Shown here piece by piece: positions 1 through 5,597 of a stretch of 5,597 nt of DNA. Position 1 is the first letter of the stretch; each line of letters starts with the position of its first letter. Source of the DNA: JBMTVN01 sp046047235 (GTDB lineage: Bacteria > Verrucomicrobiota > Verrucomicrobiia > Limisphaerales > JAHDYP01); NCBI GenBank assembly GCA_046047235.1, contig JBJOII010000203.1, positions 1-5,597 of the forward strand, in the 5' to 3' direction. The notes under the pieces are model-generated. The model saw only the letters and a list, made by a program, of their open reading frames with translations, was not told where the DNA came from and made no database searches. Position numbers and translations under genes: made by a program.

Positions 1-309
1 AATCTCCTCACCAAACGCCAGCCTACCCGCTAAATCCCGAATCAAGGGCGCAAAAACATCCCCACGCCTCAAATGCATCCCAATCGACACACTCAACGCC
101 TCCTGCCCCCGCCCCAAAAACACACCCCCAAATATCTTCCCCGCCCGATATAAGGCAGCCAGTTTGTCGTCCAAAACACGCGCCAAAACCATCCACCTCA
201 GCGCCGACAGATAACTGTCGCGCCCTCCAAAGGCACTCTCCACCCCCTGTTGACTCGTCGAACCTTGCGGCATGCGCGCGAGTCTTGCCTCAACCCCATG
301 CGAGTTCAA
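1..309 (-). CDS. 2-oxo acid dehydrogenase E1 component, alpha subunit (N-terminal part, runs off left edge)
   Basis: This is the N-terminal 103 residues or so of an E1 alpha subunit, the ThDP-dependent decarboxylase part of a pyruvate, branched-chain or acetoin dehydrogenase complex. What is seen, numbered from the TTG at 309-307: an amphipathic stretch with ARVLDDKLAALYRAGKI (43-59), then GQEALSV (68-74), then GDVFAPLIRDLAGRLAFGE (83-101). These match the family pattern of an RxxDxKLxxLxRxGKI helix, a GQEA motif and a conserved RD-LA-G segment. The ThDP-binding GDG motif and the partner E1 beta gene would lie beyond base 1, so the substrate cannot be assigned. The frame has no stop for a long way upstream, so the start is unclear. 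TTG 309 is chosen because GGAGGTGA lies 8 bases upstream at 318-325. ATG codons at 271-273, 370-372 and 391-393 are alternatives without a good ribosome site. Codons end mostly in G or T, unlike the kinases. Family call fairly sure; start not. Confidence 0.8.
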   Translation of the reverse strand, partial: MNSHGVEARLARMPQGSTSQQGVESAFGGRDSYLSALRWMVLARVLDDKLAALYRAGKIFGGVFLGRGQEALSVSIGMHLRRGDVFAPLIRDLAGRLAFGEEI

Positions 310-317
310 CAGCGTTT

Positions 318-325
318 TCACCTCC
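318..325 (-). promoter_or_regulatory. Shine-Dalgarno site for the E1 alpha gene
   Basis: On the minus strand this reads GGAGGTGA, an 8-base complement of the conserved 16S rRNA 3' tail. It lies 8 bases upstream of TTG 309-307 and 5 bases upstream of CTG 312-310, both in the E1 alpha frame. None of the in-frame ATG codons nearby has such a site, so this motif decides the start proposed here. Using it leaves about 90 bases between the two divergent genes instead of 27 or fewer. A chance match inside a longer N-terminus remains possible. Confidence 0.45.
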
Positions 326-334
326 AAAGATTCG

Positions 335-363
335 TTGAGACCCTCTGCCCCATAGCCTAAATT
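335..363 (+). promoter_or_regulatory. possible sigma-70-type promoter for the kinase operon
   Basis: TTGAGA at 335-340 (5 of 6 to the TTGACA consensus) is followed after exactly 17 bases by TAAATT at 358-363 (4 of 6 to TATAAT). It is the AT-richest point of the divergent region. Transcription would start near 370, giving a leader of about 30 bases before the GTG at 400. The match was found by eye and is of modest quality. Sigma-70-like spacing is assumed for this organism. Confidence 0.3.
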
Positions 364-399
364 CGGCGCCATGCCCGCCAACGGCACCCCCATCCTATC

Positions 400-3300
400 G
401 TGAAAGACGCAACCCACCCCAGCCAGGAACAGGAGCGCCTCCAGGCCCTCGATAGCTACGATATCCTCGATACCCCTCCCGAAGAGGCCTTCGATGACCT
501 CACCCGCCTCGCAGCCCAAATCTGCCAAGTCCCCGGCGCCATGATCGGATTCGTCGACGACCACCGACACTGGATCAAAAGCCGGGTCGGATTCGAAGCC
601 CAAGCCTTCTCCCGCGATGTCGCCTTCGCCAGCTGGGCCATCCAACAAGAGGATACTTTCGTCGTCCAAGACGCCACCACCGACCCCCGCTTCCAAAACC
701 ATCCCATGGTCGCCGGCCAAGAAAATATCCGGTTCTACGCCGGCATCCCCCTCAGAACCCCCGATGGCCATCACGCCGTCGGCGCCCTCAGTATCATCGA
801 TCACCAACCCAGGGAACTCTCCCCGGAACAAACCGAAGCCCTACGCATCCTCGGCCATCAGGTCATTACCCACCTCGAACTCCGTCGAAATAACAAGCAG
901 CTCCGCGCCTCCATCGCCAGCCACCTCCGCACAGAGGAAGCCCTCCGCATCACCGAATCCCGCTACCGCGATATATTCGAAAACGTCATGGAGGGGATCT
1001 ACCAGTCCACCCCCGATGGCTACTACGTCAATGTCAACCCCATGCTCGCCCGTATCTACGGCTATAACTCCCCGGAAGAACTCCTCAATAGCGTCAGTGA
1101 CATCCAAAACCAAATCTACGTCCAGCCCGGCCGCCGTATGGAGTTCATGCGGCAAATCCTCGAACACGACCTCGTCACCCGCTTCGAATCAGAAGTCTAC
1201 CGCCTCGACGGATCCACAATCTGGATCTCAGAATCCGCCCGCGTCGTACGCGATACGGAAAACAATGTCCTCTATTACGAAGGCACCGTAGAGGATATCA
1301 CCGACCGTAAACGCGCCGAAACCGCCCTCCGCGAATCAGAAATCCTCTACCACTCGCTCGTAGAATCCCTCCCCCAAAACCTCTTCCGCAAAGATACCCG
1401 GGGACGCTTCATCTTCGCCAATAAACGCTTCTGCGAAATCCTCGGCCTCACTCTCGATGAACTCCACGGCAAAACCGATGCCGACATCTTCCCCAAAGAC
1501 CTCGCCGAAAAATACCAGGCCGACGATGTCCACGTCATGACCACCGGCCAAACCCTCGAGACCGTCGAGGAACACCCCGGTCTCGACGGCCAATCCCGCT
1601 TCGTCCAAGTCGTAAAAACACCCATCAAGGACCCCGAAGGCGGTATTCTCGGAGTCCAGGGCATGTTCTGGGACGTGACAGAAAGACGACGCATGGAGGA
1701 CGCCCTCGCCTATGAAAGAAACCTCCTCCGCGCCCTCATCGATAACATGCCCGATGCCATCTACTTCAAGGACCTCGAATCCCGCTTCATCCGCATCGGC
1801 CGCGCCATGGCCCGCACCTTCGGACTGAATGACCCCGAAGAAGCCATCGGCAAAACAGACTTCGACTTCTTCGCCCCGGAACACGCCGAAGCTGCCTTCG
1901 AGGACGAAAAATGGATCATCACCTCCGGCCAACCCATCATCGGCAAATCCGAACGCGAAACCTGGCCGGAGCGCGATAAAGGCTTCCACGAAAATGATAC
2001 CTGGGTCCTCACCACCAAACTCCCCCTCCGCGGCCCCAATGGCGAAATCCAAGGCACTTTCGGTATCTCGAAGGACATCACCGAACTCAAACACGCCGAA
2101 CAAGCCCTCGCCGAAGCCCGGGACTCCGCCCTCGAAAGCGCCCGCATCAAAGCCGAATTCCTCGCCAATATGAGCCACGAAATCCGTACCCCCATGAACT
2201 GCATCATCGGGATGACCGGATTGTTGCTCGATACCACCCTCACCACCGAACAACGCGACTTCAGCGAAACAATCCGAACCAGCGCAGACTCCCTCCTCAC
2301 GCTCATTAATGACATCCTCGACTTCTCCAAGTTCGAAGCCGGTAAACTCACCATCGAATCCGTCCCCTTCGATATCGTCGACTGCGTCGAAAGTACCGTG
2401 GAACTCCTCGCCGAACGCGCCGAATCCAAAGGACTCGAACTGGTCTCCTGGATCCATGGAACACTCCCTAAACAGGTCATAGGTGACTCCGGTCGCCTCC
2501 GCCAGGTCATCACTAACCTCCTCGCCAATGCCATCAAATTCACCGAATCCGGTGAAGTCGTCCTCCACCTCCATACCATCAATCACTCCGACGACTCGAT
2601 CAGCCTCCGCTTCGAGGTAGTCGATACCGGAATCGGTATAGCCCCCGAAACCCGCGACCGACTCTTCCAGGCCTTCAGCCAGGGCGATGGCTCCCTCACC
2701 CGAAAATACGGCGGCACCGGCCTCGGCCTCGCCATCTCTAAACAACTCATCGAACTCATGGGCGGTATGATCGGACTCCATAGCCGACCAGGCAAAGGCT
2801 CCACCTTCTGGTTCACGCTCTGCTTCCCCTGCCCCACCACAACCCCCACCACAGCCACCCCCAACCCCCTCGAAAACATCCGCACCCTCATCATCGATGA
2901 CCACCCCACCACCTGCGACGCCCTGGTCGAACTCACCAGGAATTGGGGCATGCGACCCGAATCCGCCGCCACCGGCGAAACAGCCGTCCACATCCTCACC
3001 CAAGCCGCCCAGGATAACGACCCCTTCGAATTTGCCCTCGTCGACCTCCAACTCCAGGAAGTCGAAGGACTCAACCTCGCCCAGAAAATCCGCGCCACCC
3101 CCAGCATCAGCCAAACCCGGCTCGTCATGCTCACCACCATGGGCCTGCACCTCGATACCCAAGCGTGGCAAAGCGTTGGCGCCGATGCCCACCTGGTAAA
3201 ACCCGTCCGCCAAACCCGCCTCCATGCCTGCCTGCTCCATGCCCTCGGCCATACAACCTGCCTATCCTGTGAACAACCCGAAACCAGCCAACCCCAAAAC

Positions 3301-4113
3301 TATAACCTCGGACTCCGTGTCCTCCTCGCCGAAGATAACCCCGTAAACCAGAAAATCGCCCTCCGCCAGCTCCGCAAATTAGGCTGCTCCGCCGACGCCG
3401 TCGCCAATGGCCTGGAAGCCATCGAAGCCCTCCGCCGCTTCCCCTATGACGCCGTCCTCATGGATTGCCAAATGCCCGAACTCGATGGCTACGAAGCCAC
3501 CCGACGCATCCGCCAGCTCGAAACAGACCTCGCAACCACCGGCCGCCCCAGCGTCCGCATCATCGCCATGACCGCTAATGCCCTCGACGGCGACCGCGAA
3601 GCCTGCATCAAGGCCGGCATGGACGACTATATCAGTAAACCCGTCAAACTTCCCGACCTCCAGTCTACCCTCAGCAAAACACGACGAACTCGACGCCAAC
3701 CCGCAGCCGAGCCCCCAAAAAACACCCCCACAACCCAGGACTCCAACCCAGCCATCGATCCAGAGGTCTTCGCCAGCCTCCGCGCCCTCCAGGAACCCGG
3801 CGAACCTGACCCGGTCGCCGAACTCAGCAGCCTCTTCCTCGCTGATACCCCAGCCAGAATCCAGGCCATCCACCAGGCCGCCAATGCCGGACATGCCTCC
3901 CCCATCCGGGAAGCCGCCCATAGCCTCAAGGGTTCCGCCAGCAATTTCGGCGCAAAAACCCTCGCCAGTATATGCGCCCAAATCGAAAAGGCTGCCGCCC
4001 AAGGAGATACCTCCACCGCAGCTAAACTCCTGCCAGACCTCAGCAAGGAGTTCGAACGCGTCTGTTTTGTCCTTGAGCAGGAGAACAAAAACACCAACAT
4101 TGACCCGTCCTGA
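400..4113 (+). CDS. soluble hybrid sensor histidine kinase, GAF-PAS3-HisKA-HATPase-REC2-Hpt
   Basis: A 1237-residue multi-step phosphorelay kinase. Domains in order: GAF (about 12-160, with the typical YDILDTPPEEAFDDL opening), PAS1 (186-305, ending in EDITDRKRAE), PAS2 (313-432, ending WDVTERRRMED), PAS3 (440-568, ending KDITELKHAE), HisKA (583-650) with phospho-acceptor His593 in MSHEIRTPM, and HATPase_c (about 695-807) with N box Asn706/Asn710, DTGIGI 742-747 and GGTGLGL 771-777. REC1 (825-945) has Asp833/834, acceptor Asp882, Thr912 and Lys934. REC2 (972-1090) has Glu978/Asp979, acceptor Asp1022, Thr1058 and Lys1080. Hpt (about 1119-1232) has His1174 in AHSLKGSASNFGA. Pro/Thr-rich linkers separate the domains. 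All catalytic residues are present. No signal peptide or membrane segment is visible, so it is probably cytoplasmic; the ligands of GAF and PAS are unknown. The start is GTG 400, the first usual start after the in-frame stop at 358-360; it lacks a clear ribosome site. Oddities: Cys601 replaces the usual Gly after the H box, and two CxxC pairs flank REC1. Confidence 0.95.
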   Translation: MKDATHPSQEQERLQALDSYDILDTPPEEAFDDLTRLAAQICQVPGAMIGFVDDHRHWIKSRVGFEAQAFSRDVAFASWAIQQEDTFVVQDATTDPRFQNHPMVAGQENIRFYAGIPLRTPDGHHAVGALSIIDHQPRELSPEQTEALRILGHQVITHLELRRNNKQLRASIASHLRTEEALRITESRYRDIFENVMEGIYQSTPDGYYVNVNPMLARIYGYNSPEELLNSVSDIQNQIYVQPGRRMEFMRQILEHDLVTRFESEVYRLDGSTIWISESARVVRDTENNVLYYEGTVEDITDRKRAETALRESEILYHSLVESLPQNLFRKDTRGRFIFANKRFCEILGLTLDELHGKTDADIFPKDLAEKYQADDVHVMTTGQTLETVEEHPGLDGQSRFVQVVKTPIKDPEGGILGVQGMFWDVTERRRMEDALAYERNLLRALIDNMPDAIYFKDLESRFIRIGRAMARTFGLNDPEEAIGKTDFDFFAPEHAEAAFEDEKWIITSGQPIIGKSERETWPERDKGFHENDTWVLTTKLPLRGPNGEIQGTFGISKDITELKHAEQALAEARDSALESARIKAEFLANMSHEIRTPMNCIIGMTGLLLDTTLTTEQRDFSETIRTSADSLLTLINDILDFSKFEAGKLTIESVPFDIVDCVESTVELLAERAESKGLELVSWIHGTLPKQVIGDSGRLRQVITNLLANAIKFTESGEVVLHLHTINHSDDSISLRFEVVDTGIGIAPETRDRLFQAFSQGDGSLTRKYGGTGLGLAISKQLIELMGGMIGLHSRPGKGSTFWFTLCFPCPTTTPTTATPNPLENIRTLIIDDHPTTCDALVELTRNWGMRPESAATGETAVHILTQAAQDNDPFEFALVDLQLQEVEGLNLAQKIRATPSISQTRLVMLTTMGLHLDTQAWQSVGADAHLVKPVRQTRLHACLLHALGHTTCLSCEQPETSQPQNYNLGLRVLLAEDNPVNQKIALRQLRKLGCSADAVANGLEAIEALRRFPYDAVLMDCQMPELDGYEATRRIRQLETDLATTGRPSVRIIAMTANALDGDREACIKAGMDDYISKPVKLPDLQSTLSKTRRTRRQPAAEPPKNTPTTQDSNPAIDPEVFASLRALQEPGEPDPVAELSSLFLADTPARIQAIHQAANAGHASPIREAAHSLKGSASNFGAKTLASICAQIEKAAAQGDTSTAAKLLPDLSKEFERVCFVLEQENKNTNIDPS

Positions 4114-4121
4114 TTGCGTGC

Positions 4122-5597
4122 ATGAACACCCCTGTAAGTCATCCCGCCGAGAAAAACACCGACGACCCGTGTCGGGTGCTCCTCATCGATGATGACCAGG
4201 AACTCCACAATACCCTCAGAGATGCCGTCCGCCTCGATGGCCTAGAACTCAAAACCTTCACCCAAGGCCAACCCGCACTCGAAACCGCCAGATCCCAGCC
4301 CGTCCAAGCCGTCCTCCTCGACCTCACCCTCGACGGCCCAGGCGGCTTCTCCATCCTCGAAAACCTCAAGTCTGACCCCCAACTCGCCCCCATCCCCGTC
4401 ATCATCCTCACCGCCTCCGGCTCCACGGAAAGCAAAATAAAAGGATTCGAACTCGGCGCCGTCGATTACGTCACCAAACCCTTCGACCTCGCCGAACTCC
4501 GCGCACGCCTCCGCTCCGTCGTCCGGAATAAACAACTGCAAGACCACCTCGCCACAGCCAATAAAGACCTCCTCAAAGCCCGACACGCCGCCGAGGCCGC
4601 CACTCGCGCCAAATCCGAGTTCCTGGCCAATATGAGCCACGAAATCCGAACCCCCATGAACGGCGTCATCGCCGTCACCGGACTCCTCCTCGAAACCGAA
4701 CTCACCCACGCACAACGCGAACTCGTCGAAACGATTCGCTCCAGTGGCGACTCCCTCCTCACCATCATTAACGATATCCTCGACTTCTCCAAAATTGAGT
4801 CAGGAAAACTCGAACTCGAAAACCAACCGTTCGACCTCCGCAACTGTATCGAAGACGCCCTCGACCTCCTCGCACCCAAAGCCTCAGAAAAGAAAATCGA
4901 ACTCGCCTGCGAACTGAGCCATAATCTCCCCTCCTCCGTCATCGGCGACGTCACCCGCGTCCGGCAAATCCTCGTGAACCTCATCGGTAACGCGGTGAAG
5001 TTCACCTCGCAGGGAGAAGTCATCGTCAAATTGCAGCCCAACCAAAACCAACCACCCCAGGATAACCACCACACGCTCCACTTCGCCGTCCGCGATACAG
5101 GTATCGGTATCCCCCCCGAAAAACTCCCCAGACTCTTCCGCTCCTTCTCCCAAGTCGATGCCTCCACCTCCCGCCATTACGGTGGAACCGGCCTCGGCCT
5201 CGCTATCAGTAAAAGCCTCGCCGAACTCATGGGCGGCAAAATGTGGGTCGAAAGCACCCCAAACGTCGGGTCCACCTTCCACTTCACCATCACCACCCAA
5301 AAAGACCCCGACGCTACACCCCCCACCACACCGGACGTCACCAAAACTCTCTCCGGTCTCAACCTCCTCATCGTCGACGATAACCTCGCCAACCGCCGCA
5401 TGCTCTCCGTGCTCGCCAAATCCTGGGGCATGCACCCGTCAGAAGCCGCCGATGCCAAGGAATGCCTCGCACTCCTCAAAAATAAACAGACTTTCCACAT
5501 CGGCCTCCTCGATATGCAAATGCCGGAAATGGACGGCCTCACCCTCGCCAACGAAATCAAAACGCTCAACGAAATCCCCCAGTTCCCCCTCATCCTG
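4122..5597 (+). CDS. hybrid histidine kinase with N-terminal receiver, REC-HisKA-HATPase-REC (3' end beyond window)
   Basis: The frame is open from ATG 4122 to the window end, 492 residues with no stop. REC1 (18-135) has Asp23-25, acceptor Asp67, Thr97 and Lys119-Pro120. A short coiled linker (about 136-162) leads to HisKA (163-230) with phospho-acceptor His173 in MSHEIRTPM. HATPase_c (about 272-392) has N box Asn286/Asn290, DTGIGI 325-330 and GGTGLGL 354-360. A Pro/Thr-rich linker is followed by REC2 (from about 412) with Asp419/420 and acceptor Asp464 in LLDMQMPEMDG, cut before its Thr and Lys. There is no sensor domain or membrane segment: its input seems to be phosphorylation of Asp67. 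The gene starts 8 bases after the stop of the upstream kinase, so they form one transcription unit, and the upstream Hpt is a natural donor. The core is clearly paralogous to that of the upstream kinase. An in-frame stop at 4101-4103 bounds the start; no clear Shine-Dalgarno is seen before the ATG. Further REC or Hpt domains may follow. Confidence 0.93.
   Translation, partial: MNTPVSHPAEKNTDDPCRVLLIDDDQELHNTLRDAVRLDGLELKTFTQGQPALETARSQPVQAVLLDLTLDGPGGFSILENLKSDPQLAPIPVIILTASGSTESKIKGFELGAVDYVTKPFDLAELRARLRSVVRNKQLQDHLATANKDLLKARHAAEAATRAKSEFLANMSHEIRTPMNGVIAVTGLLLETELTHAQRELVETIRSSGDSLLTIINDILDFSKIESGKLELENQPFDLRNCIEDALDLLAPKASEKKIELACELSHNLPSSVIGDVTRVRQILVNLIGNAVKFTSQGEVIVKLQPNQNQPPQDNHHTLHFAVRDTGIGIPPEKLPRLFRSFSQVDASTSRHYGGTGLGLAISKSLAELMGGKMWVESTPNVGSTFHFTITTQKDPDATPPTTPDVTKTLSGLNLLIVDDNLANRRMLSVLAKSWGMHPSEAADAKECLALLKNKQTFHIGLLDMQMPEMDGLTLANEIKTLNEIPQFPLIL

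Noticed and set aside
365..386. GGCGCC palindrome and a short TGCC/GGCA inverted repeat, as a possible operator or terminator
   Set aside because: The stems are 4 to 6 bases, are common in GC-rich DNA, and are not followed by a T run on either strand.
447..472. Direct repeat CCTCGATA with 18-base period, as a possible operator
   Set aside because: It lies inside the GAF coding sequence and is explained by two Leu-Asp pairs using the favoured codons CTC GAT.
617..1291. Plus-strand open frame of 224 codons in another phase
   Set aside because: It overlaps the GAF and PAS1 coding region and encodes a Ser/Pro/Thr/Ala-rich sequence typical of a shifted frame in C-rich DNA.
1336..3252. Minus-strand open frame of 638 codons opposite the first kinase
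   Set aside because: It is antisense to conserved PAS, HisKA, HATPase and REC sequence. Its product is a low-complexity Gly/Glu/Asp/Phe mixture with no domain, as expected from the reverse complement of NNC-rich codons.
4114..4121. Possible terminator or promoter between the kinase genes
   Set aside because: Eight bases cannot hold either, and no hairpin with a T run is seen around the junction.
4466..5593. Several overlapping minus-strand open frames opposite the second kinase
   Set aside because: All lie opposite a plus frame with intact kinase and receiver motifs; their products show only biased composition and no recognisable motif.

Overview
The window holds three genes. At the left edge, on the minus strand, is the N-terminal part of a thiamine-diphosphate-dependent 2-oxo acid dehydrogenase E1 alpha subunit. 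Divergent from it, on the plus strand, is a complete 1237-residue soluble hybrid histidine kinase. Eight bases after that comes a second hybrid kinase, which starts with a receiver domain and runs off the right edge after 492 residues. No RNA gene, mobile element, CRISPR array or convincing terminator was seen.

The organism is a GC-rich bacterium. The plus strand is strikingly rich in C and poor in G whichever strand is coding: the plus-strand genes end most codons in C, while the minus-strand gene ends most of its codons in G or T. This looks like strong replication-strand skew, with the kinases on the C-rich (lagging-type) strand. The E1 alpha sequence and the multi-domain kinase style recall Verrucomicrobiota (Opitutae-like), but that placement is a guess from memory.

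Layout: 1-309 minus, E1 alpha (start uncertain); 310-399, a short divergent region with a possible sigma-70-type promoter for the kinases and a strong Shine-Dalgarno match for the minus gene; 400-4113, GAF-PAS-PAS-PAS-HisKA-HATPase-REC-REC-Hpt; 4122-5597, REC-HisKA-HATPase-REC (partial).

The two kinases are almost certainly co-transcribed. Between them they carry every part of a His-Asp-His-Asp phosphorelay: His593 to Asp882 or Asp1022 to His1174 in the first protein, then possibly Asp67 of the second, whose own His173 could feed its C-terminal receiver (Asp464). No DNA-binding output domain is visible, so the final effector lies outside the window. Neither kinase has a membrane segment in the part seen, so sensing is probably cytoplasmic. 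No functional link to the E1 alpha gene can be shown.
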